Source of the DNA: Zanthoxylum bungeanum
Taxonomy: Eukaryota > Streptophyta > Magnoliopsida > Sapindales > Rutaceae
DNA length: 64,000 nt
Assembly (NCBI GenBank): GCA_019454045.1
Contig: SKCR01021136.1
Location: forward strand, 1-64,000
Direction: 5' to 3'
Numbering within the stretch: the stretch's first letter is position 1; each line of letters opens with the position of its first letter. Below the pieces are notes generated by a model. That model did no database searches and was not told the DNA's origin. It worked only from the letters and a program-made list of their open reading frames with translations. Made by a program: the position numbers and the translations under genes. Of the stretch, positions 36,401-48,824 are shown one piece after another.

Positions 36401-37703
36401 TTCTCTTTTATCAGGTGGGAAAATGAACAATTTTCATGCTACAGATAGAAAAGATAATAAATTCAATGGTACTTACGCGTGGAAAAATGATAATTTTCCT
36501 GTTATATAATTTTTGTATGAAGTATTTTATATTTTGAGAGATATTTTATTTTTAAATTGAGAGGAAAAAAATACAAATATTTTAAATTCTCATCCCACCA
36601 CGCCTGAATTATTTTTACCTTATGAAGTGTAAATAATTTCCACTCTCAACAAACTTCAAAATAACACTAATGGGCCTAAATGCTAACACGCTTAGATTAC
36701 ATGGTCTTGGAGGTTTTTGGACTTCTAAATAATTCCCTATAATTCCCTCTTTTATTATTTCATTTTGGCCAAACGTTTAGAATTTGAGAAAGAAAAATGA
36801 TACATCCATAAAAATTAACACAAAATCACTAAAAAGACAAGTAAAATTATTTATTTTTTTAATGATTTTATCCTAATTTTATGTTATTTTTTGTAAACAG
36901 ATCATCACTCTTTGAGAAAATATGCAAGTTAATGTTGCCAATACATTTTTTTTTTTGGAATCGTTGGAAACTCCACCGTCAAATTACATACTTTGGATTT
37001 AAGCGAAGCAGGTAAAACCCCAAATTATCACAGATTCTTACAGAAAAACACACACTCTCTCTTTTTATGTGAACCTTGATTAAGCGAGCCAATTAAATAA
37101 GAATGACAATAGTTCTAAGTATTTCAGGAATTGCTTGAAAGATATTATTTTACAATGGTTTCGGTTTAGAAAATATGAAAATATATTTTAATTTATGTTC
37201 TATATTTTAAGGAATCGGAATCTACCCATGAAATAATTATTTTATTTTATTTTTTAAAATGATGTACTTTTATTTTTATATCAATTTTATGCCTGTAAAA
37301 TAGATTGGATGACTTGAGGATATTTTTAACCAGTATTTATTTACCGATTCTTTAATATTCATGTGTCAGAAAATATATGTTCTCGAATAATTTAGTTATA
37401 TGTTGTGATTATCATCCGTTTAAAGGGCTGTATGCTCAAGTTGTTTTTTTTATTAAAGAATTGTATTTGCTTTTGTTTAAAGCGTTGTAATTGTCATTGT
37501 TGTTAGTTTAAATTATTTTTTATTATTCCAGTATTATCATTTTAGATAAGAAATTTAGTGAATGAAAGCGAAGAAAAAACATTGAAATTGTTGTCGATAT
37601 TTGTGTATTAAATGAGCAAAACAAGACATCTTAGAATCGGTTGGAACCGAACAAAAACCGATGAGTAGGGTATCCTATTTAAATAGGGTAGGTTTTGGTT
37701 TTA
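33480..37703. other. Intergenic upstream of the first laccase, with one old LTR
   Basis: AT-rich and without supported genes. About 33950-34669 is an LTR copy (listed separately). About 35470-35830 contains repeated CAACCC/GGGTTG-type motifs like those of non-autonomous hAT elements, without clear termini. The rest (35830-37703) shows only A/T runs and polypurine/polypyrimidine tracts. Confidence 0.5.
33950..34669 (-). repeat. Degraded LTR, same family as 21399-22008
   Basis: Its reverse complement shares CCATGTGTGTTGGCAACTT, TTCAATTGAGTTGTAATGAG and GAGTAATTAGAC blocks with the plus strand at 21410-21500. It carries a CATTCGAACG motif at about 34343. Neither end has a clean TG/CA boundary, so it is an old solo or truncated copy. 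Confidence 0.5.
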
Positions 37704-37922
37704 AAACACTACAATAAAATGATCTTTAGCGTCCAAAGATTTAGCTTCGCTAAATGTGTAGTTTAGCGTTGACAGGAAAGACAACGCTAAAAATTACAAC
37801 ATTTAGAGTCGCCAACATACTTTTGACGCAATAAATTAAGGTTTTTAGCGTCGACCACTAAATGTCAATGCTAAATATGAAGAATCGTAAAAAAAAAAAT
37901 TAGCATCGAACTTAGTTAGCAA

Positions 37923-40900
37923 TGTTAGGTTCTCCTAGAACATGCCAATGATCTATTAAGTATAAAACACTACAAGAAAACTGGGAATTAGCGACGGAAA
38001 TATCCGTCGCTAAAGGAAGTTAGCGACGGAATAGAGACGGATAATTTCCGTCTCTATTTTATTGGTCGCAAACAAATAGCGACAGAAATGATAATCCGTC
38101 GCTAAATATAGCGACGGAATTCTCCGTTGCTATTTTAGCGACGGAAAATTCCGTCGCTATTTAGAGACGGAATAGAAACGGAAAATTAAGTCGCTAAATA
38201 GAGACGGAAAATTCCGTCGCTAAATAGAGACGGAAAATTCCGTCGCTATCATTTCTGTCGCTAAGTAGAAACGGAATATTCCATCTCTACTTAGCGACAG
38301 AAAATAGAGACGGCATTTTCCGTCGCTATTTAGAGAGGGAAATTCCGTTTCTAATCCATTTTTAGAAACAGAAAGTCCGTCTCTAATATCCGTTTCTAAT
38401 TCCTACGAATTTTTTATAAAATTAATTTTTATAAAATTTTTTAAGAAATTAATTTTATTTTAACCAATATTATTAAATATTAGTACGTAAAATTACAATT
38501 GGGCTGGCGAGCTGCGAGATGCGACCTATGAGAAAGTGAGATTACAATTCTCCTGGACGTCAAGCTCAGTCAAATTCCTGTAAACAAAATAGAATTTAAG
38601 AGATTACAATTGTAATTTATATCATGTAAGGATCTTCAAGACTTATTGGAAAATAGATTATTATTATTATAGAATCTATAACCAGGATACTAGAGATAAA
38701 GGAAAAACAAGCAAGCTTAGAGGAAAAAAGTATTTGTATCTAATATCACATGAATATACAACCAGATCAGCATTTACATTATTTATAACTAAATGAAAGA
38801 TTAAACATATATTAAAGAAAATGAAAAAACCAGTTTCGTATAATAGTATTGCAAGACTGAACAAATTAACAATTAAACCCAAGAGACAATAGCATAAATC
38901 TAATAAGGTTTGTGCAAGGTAAGAGTCTTTTCATATACTAATCTAATGTTTAATTGTTCTCAAGCAGTTTAGTATAATATTATTGGAAGATTGAACAAAT
39001 TAGTTAAAATATAATTACCAAGATTGAAATGAAACCTCTTTGAGACATTTCATCGAACATCTTAAATGATCTACTTTTAAGATTTGTGAGTTCATAAGGG
39101 ATTGTAAGGTTTTGACTAAGCCAAATTAAGCATAAGAGAAAAATCATGAGAAGATGCATGACATGCAACTTGCAAGACAGGCTTGATGAATGATGATATA
39201 AGAATAGAAGAAGAAGTCTGTGTCAACCAAGACGGCCACCAAAACAACAAAGTCTGAAGATGATGAAAAAGAAAGACATTTGGCTTCAAAATGAAACATA
39301 CGTCTTCCACACCTCTCACATACCAAGAATTGCAAAATCATAAATTACAGTGAAACCAAAAATCAATCATCAACTGGTTTTCTTAAAATCAATCTTGTCG
39401 ACTTTAACTTCTCCATCTATGACTTCAAAATGTTAACACCAATAACGAAGATGATGAAGAATTAAAGAAGTGGATAAGTAGTGATATGGTAATTATTAAA
39501 TCATCAAACTTTCAGCACGTTAGACACTCCTAAGAACAAGTATAGCAAGCTAAATATTTGAGAACATGAAGATCGAACAGAACAATTGCTAAAAAAGTTA
39601 AATAAAAAAAAAAACTTACCGAGAAATTTGAGAATCAAAGACGCCTAATGTGAGAATCAAAGACGCCTCCTCAAGCTCAGATGGCAAAGAAATTTGAGTA
39701 TTTAGGGATTTGGTTGTGACTGCCGAAAGGGAAAGACGATCTTGTTTATTTAAGCTGATTAGCGACGGAATTAATATCCGTCGCTAGTTTAGCGACGGAT
39801 TTTAATATCCGTTGCTAGTTTAGCGACGGATTTTAATTCCGTCGCTAATTTTTAGCGACGGATTTTAATTCCGTCGCTATTTAGCGACGGATTTTAATTC
39901 CGTCGCTAATTGAGCGACGGATTAAAATATCCGTCTCTATTTAGCGACGGACAATTAATTCCGTCTCTAAATTTAGTTACGGAATTAAAATCCGTCGCTA
40001 TTCCGTCGCTTTTTTTCCCCGCAATTTCATTCCCGCCATAATTAGTAACGGAATTTTTTCCCGTCGTAAAATTCCGAAGCTAATATTGTAATCCCTTTCA
40101 ATTCCGTCGCTATTCCGTTTCAAAATATATAAATGGAGTTTTCCGTCGCTAATTTCCGTCGCTAATTCCGGATTTTCTTGTAGTGAAAGTTTGTGTGAAT
40201 AAACAAAGTAAGTTTGCGGAAAATACTTACATTGAGCGGATTGTAGATGTAGAGATAACACAAATTTTGCAACCTTTGAGAAGTGCACCAAGCCCTCCTT
40301 TGTATGAATGCTGAGCGCCAAGCTTTGATCTTTGAATTCCAAACTCAAGGGGATAGTTTCCCTATCACCTTTGTAGACTCTTTTGTTGTGCTAGCAATCA
40401 AGATTTTGAAACAAAATCAAGAACTCATGAACCCTAGGTTCACGCCAATTTGAGAGAATGAGAGGGAAGAGGTTTCGGCAATTTGCTAAGGGAGAGAGAG
40501 AGATGTGTGTTTTTGTTTTTGTTTTTGTCTTTATTTTTGTTTTATGTATATTTGATTTTCAAAGTCAAATTCCATTTACAAAAAATCAAGTAGGTAAAAG
40601 TCTTTCACAAATCACAAAATGTGTAAGACAAGTTACCAAAATCTCTACCAACTTTTATCAACAAAAAGTTGATAAAGTTGACTTGATTAGGTGGGTCCCA
40701 CTTTAAATTCAAAATTCGAGTGGGCCAGCAAAACATATTTCGGGTTCGGGTTCGTTAATTCCGAATTAACGAATTTTCCGTTGCGACTTAATTAAATAAA
40801 ATTTAATTAAATAATAATGTCTCGCAAAATTATTACGAAAGTCGCTTACGAATTAATTCTAAATTAATTTGTTCGCCTGAATTAAATCTAATTTTAATTC

Positions 40901-42394
40901 CGCTTTGAAATCTAATTTCATTTAATATATCGAATATATTATTTAATCAATTAATTCTAAATTAATCGTTCTCTCTCTACTAATCGAATTTTATCCTAGA
41001 TAAATTTTCGCCGCAGTTAATCCTAAATTAATTTTCTCTCTCTCATAATTAATCCCAAATTAATTTTGTTCGAGTCAAACGTTATCGGTGAATCTTTGGG
41101 AAGCGACCCATGAGATCCGTGGATATTTTGGCAGTAAATCTGGTCATCGGACTATCCGAATTCGTGCGTACCCGGTACCACGTTCTTACCGATTTACAAG
41201 ACATGGTTGGCTTCTAGCAAAGCGCCGTGCCTACCCAATTCTCCAGAAATATTCTTTTAAGGAATACATAATCTATAACAGGCATAATATACTAAGTATT
41301 GCGTATTGCGTATTGCGATCCAGTATCAGATGTCACATGCTAGGCCTGAGGCTGGAATAGTGTCTGCCCCGTACGAAGCATATATCGGATCACTAGTAAC
41401 TAGTCTCTTTAATCGGATAATCATGACATGTCATATTATCCCGATAGTTGCAACATAATATAGTACTAGTTCTGTATCCCTGCGTGATCATCATCTCCAT
41501 ATGACTGAAGTAATACTTCCATCTTGACATCACACCCAATACACTACGATTCTCAATAAACCCGGAAGAGGCGTGCACAGAACCTGTTAAAGCCTTGGAC
41601 GACCAAAACCAAAGCGTACTAATTGTCGCAAGTATTAGCGATGCAAGTCTCAGGTTAAGACCAAATACACCTACCCTGATTCGGATTCCCATAGACACAT
41701 AGTCATACTACCAATGTGATTCCGAGGGGTCTATCCAGAGTGAAGCTGTTCCCGTACCATCGGTAAACAGAACCTCCTATTACACTTGCATGAATATCTA
41801 ATACCCAAATATATGAGAACTATGTCGTTACGCTTCCATAACGCGCACAAGTGTAATACTAGCCTATTCCGCATTATCGATGTCCAGTCTAGATAATACT
41901 ACGACTATGTATATTTAATGATTAAACCTTTAGTGGATTGATACTGTCTCATATCTTATAATCCGGAACTAATCATAAGGACTTTTATCATTTATGTATT
42001 CAAGTAATCTAATTACAAAATGATAAAATGACAATTTCCTTTGTCACATAGTTAATTTATACAAAAACCACAATGTCTTTTACAAATAGTGATGCTATGG
42101 GTCACAATTGTCCAACAATCTCCCACTTGGCCTATAGCCAATCACTCAAGTATCTAACACCTGAACTATATAATACTACGACTAGAGATATTTAATGATT
42201 AAACCTTTAGTGGATTGATACTGTCTCATATCTTATAATCCGGAACTAATCATAAGGACTTTTATCATTTATGTATTCAAGTAATCTAATTACAAAATGA
42301 TAAAATGACAATTTCCTTTGTCACATAGTTAATTTGTACAAAAACCACAATGTCTTTTACAAATAGTGATGCTATGGGTCACAATTGTCCAACA
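37923..42394 (-). repeat. 3' LTR of the copia element, interrupted by CACTA and lengthened by a 277-bp duplication
   Basis: The left boundary is TGTTAGGTTCTCC and the right boundary GTCCAACA. Excluding the CACTA insertion (2218 bp plus 3-bp duplication) and one copy of the tandem duplication, it is about 1974 bp and aligns throughout with the 5' LTR. The polypurine tract GGCCAAGTGGGAGAT (minus strand) adjoins it at 42395. Confidence 0.9.
37968..40185. mobile_element. Non-autonomous CACTA element with TAGCGACGGA subterminal repeats
   Basis: 2218 bp, ends CACTACAAGAAAA / TTTTCTTGTAGTG, flanked by AAA on both sides (37965-37967 and 40186-40188). The empty site is visible in the other LTR (ATAAAAGTTTGTG at about 52685). 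More than a dozen copies of TAGCGACGGA or its inverse lie in about 38000-38400 and again in about 39755-40165, often back to back as hairpin-prone pairs. These are the likely transposase-binding arrays. The middle (38400-39750) has no supported coding region, so movement depends on a transposase elsewhere. Confidence 0.95.
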
Positions 42395-42446
42395 ATCTCC
42401 CACTTGGCCTATAGCCAATCACTCAAGTATCTAACACCTGAACTAT
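41893..42446. repeat. 277-bp tandem duplication across the LTR/internal junction
   Basis: 41893-42169 and 42170-42446 are near-identical direct copies. Each contains the LTR end GTCCAACA, the polypurine tract and the last codons of the RNase H region. The second copy is continuous with the pol gene, so the first is the extra one. Confidence 0.92.
42395..42408 (-). other. Polypurine tract of the copia element
   Basis: The minus strand reads CCAAGTGGGAGAT directly before the LTR start TGTTGGACAATTG. This is the plus-strand DNA priming site for reverse transcription. A duplicate lies at 42118-42131 in the other copy of the tandem duplication. Confidence 0.85.
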
Positions 42447-43572
42447 ATACATGTCGCTCAAACTTTTGCTGAGGAATAGCCTTCGTCAGCGGATCTACAA
42501 TGTTGTCATCTGATGCGACCTTCTCGATCTTCACATCGCCACGATGTATGATCTCACGAATCAGATGGTAACGTCGAAGTACATGCTTGGATCGTTGATG
42601 AGACCGCGGTTCCTTAGCCTGCGCTATAGCCCCGTTATTGTCACAATACAAAAGAACGGGCTCAGCTGCTAACGAAACTACTCCTAATCCAATTAGGAAT
42701 TTACGGATCCAAACTGCTTATTTTGCTGCCTCAGCTGCAGTGATGTATTCCACTTCTGTTGTTGAATCGGTAATAGTCTCTTGCTTGGAAGATTTCAAGC
42801 TTACTGCTCTGTTGTTCAAACAAAATATGTACCCGGATTGCGACTTATAGTCGTCTTTATCGGTTTTGGAACTTGCATCGATAAACCAAGTTACCTCAAG
42901 TTCTCCATCTCCATAGATTAAGAAAGCATCCTTAGTTCATCTAAGATACTTAAGGATGTTCTTAACCGCAACCCAGTGACCATCACCTGGATCGGCCTGA
43001 TAGCGATTACACATGCTCAAAGCATACGAGACATCAGGTCGCGTACATATCATGACATACATGATCGATCCAACTGCAAAAGTGAACAGGATCTGACTCA
43101 TGTTGTCTCTCTCATCTTGAGTTTTAGGACACATGTCCTTAGATAGAGTGACGCCATGTGACACTGGCAACAGTCCCCTCTTAGACTGATCCATGTTGAA
43201 TCTCTTCAACACTTTATCAATATATGTGCTCTGGGAGAGTCTAAGCTGTTTTCTAGATCTATCCCGATAAATCTTTATTCCCAGAATAAAGGCTGTTTCT
43301 CCCAGATATTTCATGGAAAATTTTAATGAAAGCCAAGCTTTCACCGATTGTAGCATGAGAATGTCATTGCCAATAAGCAATACATCATCAACGTAAAGGA
43401 CAATAATGTTAGTGCGCTCCCACTAACCTTCTTATATACACAAGGATCATCCTCGTTTTGAACGAAATCATATTATTTTATGATCTCATCAAAACGTTGG
43501 TTTCAAGAACGCGATGTTTGCTTCAATCCATAAATGGATCGATTTAACTTACAAACCTTGTTTGCATGTTTA
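42409..43572 (-). pseudogene. Copia reverse transcriptase (3' part) and RNase H
   Basis: The catalytic LYVDD motif is intact at about 43380-43400. It is followed by KFSMKYLGETAFILGIKIYR, then VGSIMYVMICTRPDVSYALS and YCDNNGAIAQAKEP of RNase H, ending near FERHVYSSGVRYL. A frameshift separates KVCKLNRSIYGLKQ (about 43540) from the YVDD segment, and more breaks occur around 42650-42930. The upstream half of RT is on the far side of the solo LTR at 43573-45526. These regions would copy the element RNA into DNA if intact. Confidence 0.85.
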
Positions 43573-45526
43573 TGTTCGGAAGCGGCCGCGAGTGCGCAGC
43601 GGAAAAATAAATAATTAAAATTATGATGCCACTTTCCCTTTGCCCAAGACCCATTTGTTTTGATTATTCTACAAACCTAGGCATGTTACTATATATTCTA
43701 AGCATAAAACTCATAAAACATGCAAAGAACATAAACCTAAACATGCTAACTATCATAAGAACTCTAATTAAAATAAAGAAAGAAAAAGACTTACTTGAAC
43801 CGTAGACTCCTCCAGTCCTCCCTCCAATCTACAAGCTTTTCTCGAACTCAGCAAACTCTTCCACGTTCCAAAGAGCCACCCAAGTGTGTGGCCTCCAAAG
43901 ATGCACACACCAAAGCCAAAACTCAACGGCAAGACTATGCCTTGAGTGCACGTGTATTTTGCCCTTGGTGCTAGCCTAGGCAAATACCTCAAAACTTTTA
44001 ACTTGGGGTTCCTCTAGTCAATTAGACTTAAGGATCCTCAAAATCAGTGGCTTACTCTTAAAACTTTAGAGTTGCTTACTTATATAAACCCAAGATTTGA
44101 AAGGTTTGGTACAAAAATTTGTGAAGAATTCTTTGGGTTTATATATTGCTCCAAAGACAACAAAATTAATTAAGAATCCGATGTGGGATAAAAGCCAATT
44201 TAATCTTAGCAATTGTATCTTAATTTAATGGTTTAATGAGATTATAAAACCCTAATAAGAGTTTGGGCCGAATTGGAATTCAAAACAAATAACAAAAATA
44301 ACAAAAAAAATTCACTATTCACATGGTACTATTCACGTGAATAATATTTTTTTATTCCAATTCCCAAAGTGCCCATATCGTCATTCACCAATCCCTAAGC
44401 CACTATAGAACCTCATAAATGATCTGTTCAATAATTAAACATATTGAACCATTTATGAACAATTCCTACAACAATCATATATGTTGTTAAATATGTACTG
44501 TGCACTATTAACCATTGATTTCGACTTTATTGTGTGTGACCTTTTGGGTTCCCCTCAAGTTGGACATGAAATGAATCCTGATAATTTAATCGAACATAAA
44601 TTATCCTCCGATCAAATGGTCGTTCGATTTTAATGACCAAGGTTGACATCTAGCAACATGCCAAGGCCCCCAAATGAGAAGGAAGGATATATATACCCAT
44701 TATGTATGCGATTTACATATGATACGGTCCCTCGCCTCACTGTATCCCCACCTATTGACCTAGGGTACGGAAAATGTCTACCCATATGGTCAAAGGTATG
44801 ATGTTGTCATGAATCGTGCAAACCCAAGAATCTCGTATGATTCTTCCGCTGTGGCCACAGTCTCAAGCACTTATCACACATATCAACCCGTGAACTGGAA
44901 TACTACTCTTATAAAAAAATATTATCCGAGAGAGTGGCGATTCTCTGTTGTATCCTCACAAACTTCATGTGTTTCAACAAATGACCCAATCATACCCTTA
45001 TAACCGGATCTTTTGAACCGGGGAAGGATAATGTCAAAGTTATTTGATCCACACATAAGATTATAAAGACCTCAAGTCTAAGGACTAGTCATATAATCGA
45101 TACATGAAAGTTCTCACATACACATGGGATAAACACTCCATATGAAAACTTTCGACGATCAGTTCGATGGACACGAGCAACTCATGCATCCATGTGATAC
45201 ACCAAGCGGACAGATCTCCGCTAGTAGCCTATGAGATCGGCTACCCCACTTAAGGGCAGATCATATCATCATGCTAGTCTCTCCGCTTTGTGAACGCCCA
45301 GATTATTCATAAAACTATGACTAGGAACATTTAAGAGTAATGATTCTCATAAGGCGTGGAAGCCATCGTCTTATTACTCCAAAGGCTTTATTACATTGTT
45401 GATGATTTATATAAGTTATGTAAGACACGTATAATAAAGATTTCCATTTTATTAATTAATGAAAATATTACAAATACATGTAGATATAGCCAATCCACAA
45501 GTTGGGCATAGGGCATATCCCTAACA
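43573..45526 (-). mobile_element. Solo copia-type LTR inserted in the reverse transcriptase region
   Basis: 1954 bp, plus-strand ends TGTTCGGAAG and CCCTAACA, flanked by the 5-bp duplication GTTTA (43568-43572 and 45527-45531). Removing it restores continuity of the host RT sequence. A CGCTGCGC block near one end (as in the other copia LTRs) and TGTTAGGGATATGCCC at the other suggest a copia LTR in minus orientation. No internal region remains. Short ORFs inside (such as 43768-43992) have no recognised product. Confidence 0.9.
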
Positions 45527-45531
45527 GTTTA

Positions 45532-46764
45532 GGTATGACAAAACCGCCAGGCTATTGCATATAAACATCCTCCAAAAGGTTTCCGTTAAGGAAAGCGGTT
45601 TTGACGTCCATCTGCCATATTTCGTAATCGAAATATGCAGCAATAACAAGCATTATCCGAATGGATTTAATCATGGCAATATGTGAAAAAGTTTCGTCGT
45701 AATCGTCACCATGTCGTTAACGATACCCTTTCGCTACAAGTCTAGCTTTGTACGTTTGTATATTGCCATCCATGTCAGTCTTCTTCTTGAAGACCCATTT
45801 GCAACCAATAGGCTTTACGCCTTCTGGTGCATCAGCCAATGTCCAAACTTGGTTGGTGTACATGAAATCCATTTCGGATTTCATGGCATCTTTCCATAAA
45901 CTAGAGTCGATATCTTGTATAGCTTTTTAATACGTAGCTGGCTCGTTATCCTCAATAAGATTAATATCTACGTGAGGTGAGATCAGAAACCCATACCTCT
46001 CAGGTTATTTTCCGACTCTCTCCGACCTACATGGTTCTTGTGTATTAGAAGATTGTGGTACAGTCTCATCCCTGATGAACTGTTCGTGTTCCGATAAGGA
46101 ATCGGTGCCAGGAATAGTATCACTTCGATTTTCATCGAGTTCTACTTTCCTCTCACTTACCACTGCATTTAGGAATTCCTTTTCGAGGAAAACCGCATGT
46201 AGAGTAACAAATACTTTGTTCTCTTGTGAGTTGTAGAAGTAATATCCTTTGGTTTCCCTATGATAAACTACAAATAGGCACTTATCCGATTTGGGTTCTA
46301 GTTTGGTACCATCCAAACATTTAATGTATGCACAGCAACCCCAAATCGTCAGGAATGAGAAACCCAGTTTCTTTCCTGTCTATATTTCATATGGAGTCTG
46401 TTAAACAGACTTTGACGGAACCTTATTCAAAATAAGTATTGCATTGTTCAATGCATATCCTCATAAGGAAATTGGTAGCTCTGTGCGACTCATTATAGAC
46501 CTTACCATGTCCAACAAAGTTCGGTTTCTCCGTTCGGACACACCGTTTAATTGAGGTGTTCCGGGAGGAGTCCACTGTGAAAGAATATCATACTCTTTCA
46601 AGTAATCGAGAAACTCATTGCTTAAGTATTCTCCACCACGGTCCGACCGTAATGTTTTAATACTTTTGCCGGTCTATTTTTCTACTTCGTGTCGAAACTC
46701 TTTGAATTTCTCAAAGGTTTTCGACTTGTGTCTCATAAGATACACATAACCATAACACGATGCA
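45532..46764 (-). pseudogene. Copia integrase C-terminal part and start of reverse transcriptase
   Basis: From high to low coordinates, the end of the integrase core is scattered over several frames at 46316-46764. Next is a linker region beginning with DGTKLEPKSDKCLFVVYHRE (46316-46005) and an acidic spacer. The RT start follows at about 45850-45532, with WQMDVKTAFLNGNLLEDVYM and then a stop where most copia elements have glutamine. The RT continues beyond the solo LTR at 43572. Frameshifts and stops make it inactive. Confidence 0.8.
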
Positions 46765-47430
46765 TCATCTGTAAAAGGTTACGAAGTATTCGTATCCACC
46801 TCTAGCCTGGCTAGACATGGGCCTGTATATGTCACTATGAACGAGGGCTAACAGTTCGGTGGCACGTGCACCTTTACCGCTAAAAGGTGTTTTAGGTATT
46901 TTTCCTAATAAACAAGATTCGCAGACGTCATATGAATTTGGATCAAATCCGTCCAAGTATCCACTCTTTGAAAGTATGGATATGTGAGTCTTGTTAATGT
47001 GTCCTAAACGACAATGCCACATATAAGTTTCATCTTTGTTACTTAATTTAAGCCTTTTGTTTGTTACGTTATAGGTTTAAGATTGATTTATATTCAAAAT
47101 ATAAAGACCATTATTAACATCAGCACTACATATCTCAATATCATTTTTATAAACAAAACACCATGTTTCTGAATACAAAAGTATGCCCACATTGGGCTAA
47201 GCAAGATATAGAAATAATATTCCTAGTCAAACTAGGTACATAACAACAGTCTAATAAATTAAGTACATACCCCGAGGGCAGTTCCAAAATATAGGTCCCA
47301 ACAGCCAAAACAACCACTCTAGTCCCATTTCCAACTCAGAGGTTTATCTCTCCTGAAGTCAGTCTCCTACTAATCTGCAGATCATGCACATCAGTACATA
47401 TATGAGTACCACAACCAGAATCAAAAATCT
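46765..47430 (-). pseudogene. Copia protease and integrase N-terminal domain
   Basis: The protease is recognised by DSGCGTHIC (aspartic protease DSG motif) at about 47400-47425, interrupted by a stop about 30 codons later. The integrase zinc domain has MWHCRLGHINKTHI and CESCLLGK (HHCC), and the first catalytic aspartate is in LVHSDIYRPM at about 46830. The two are separated by stops at about 47080-47120. Confidence 0.8.
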
Positions 47431-48319
47431 AATTTTTAAAACTAGAAGTAGACATGTTTTTTTCAATAACAAACATATTTGAAGCCGGTGCCTTGCCCGC
47501 TTTGATTTCCTTTATGTGCGCCTTGTACTCATGGCAGTCACACTTCCAGTGACCCCGTTTGCCACACTGTAGGCATACATCTTGAGATTTATCCTTTGCC
47601 TTCCCAGAAGACTTTGATGATTTGGCCTCGCTCTTCTTCTTCTTTTTCACGCCTCCGGTAGCCTTTGGCTAAGCCTTGGCAGACTGAGATGTCGAAGCGA
47701 AGTGCGCCTCACGCTTTTTGCCCTTCAAAAGCTCTTTTTCTGCTTCTCGCAGCATTTCCATCAACTCTCCAAGAGTATGGTCTTGGTTCATCATATTATA
47801 GTTCATGATGAACCCGCTCTAGCTGTCAGGAAGAGACTGCAAGATCAAATCTATAGAAGTCTCAGCCTCAAAGGTTATGCCTAGCTGACCCAGCTGTTCG
47901 ATATCAGCAATCATCTACGACATATGGTGTTCGAAAGATGTACCCTCTGACATTCGAGAGTGAAATAGATTCTTCTGAAATTCATACATTTGTGATATAA
48001 TGTTAGATCGGTGAAGGTCATTCAATTTTGCCATCATATTATATGGATCCAATCCCTTGTTTTGGCGACGAAATTGAGGGGTCATTGCAGCGAGCATGAC
48101 AGATTGAGCAGTTGAGTTATCATCGCTATGAGTCTTCCAAAGCTCAAGCTCAAGCGGCTGCTCAATTTCGGGCTTAGGCCCGAGAGGTCTCTCTATCGTA
48201 TAGAGCATCTTCTCAGCCCCCAAGACAATCCTGAGGTTCATATCCCAGTCAGGAAAGTTCACACCATTAAAGACATTTTCGCCCATGATAATGTCCCTAA
48301 CGTTGATCTTTCCAGCCAT
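47429..48319 (-). pseudogene. Copia gag with CCHC zinc knuckle
   Basis: It starts at ATG 48319 with MAGKINVRDIIMGENVFNGV followed by a UBN2-type gag body (LRIVLGAEKMLYTIERPLGP). An in-frame TAG follows HHMS at about 47915. The frame continues past it with the expected residues MIADIEQLG and has another stop near LPDS. A lysine-rich stretch precedes the zinc knuckle CLQCGKRGHWKCDC (about 47555-47590). Intact, it would form the capsid. Confidence 0.85.
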
Positions 48320-48824
48320 CTTAATTGCAATAGTCTAACTATTCAATTAACGATTTTTGGGTACAGTCCAACTGTTACAATAAAAATAATAAAATATTAG
48401 TCAAACTAATAAATATATAAAATGACGAAAAAAATTTGAAAGCGCGTATTTGGAAAGTATTTGAACGAAATTGCAAATTCAATACTGGCCTCCCATTATT
48501 TTTCGGCGAGCCTCTAATCCTCTGTTGAGTACTCGGGAAACCTAATTTCCTAGTGGAGTAGGATCCCTTTAAATAGCACACAACCTTAACTTTGGTCAAC
48601 AAGCTGTATGATATTTAACTAGGTAGATCTCTAAGATCAATTGGATCTCATCCAATTCATAGATCTGGTAGGTGGACCTCCAAGTCCGAAACATATATAC
48701 AATATATATGCCAATATATCCAATATATTTTCCTAACCTTTTCCTCTGAATCAACTAAGCATTGGCTTTGGCTAAACAAGCTTAATGATTCCAGTTAAGC
48801 GGGATCCATTGACAGTTGGAAAAC
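48320..48824 (-). other. Copia leader, part next to gag
   Basis: Non-coding sequence between the gag start and the solo LTR at 48825. It continues on the other side of that insertion (50957-52629). ORFs here have no recognised product. Confidence 0.6.

Noticed and set aside
39116..39341. Possible captured gene in the CACTA centre
   Set aside because: Two short overlapping frames without domain features; I could not link them to any host protein.
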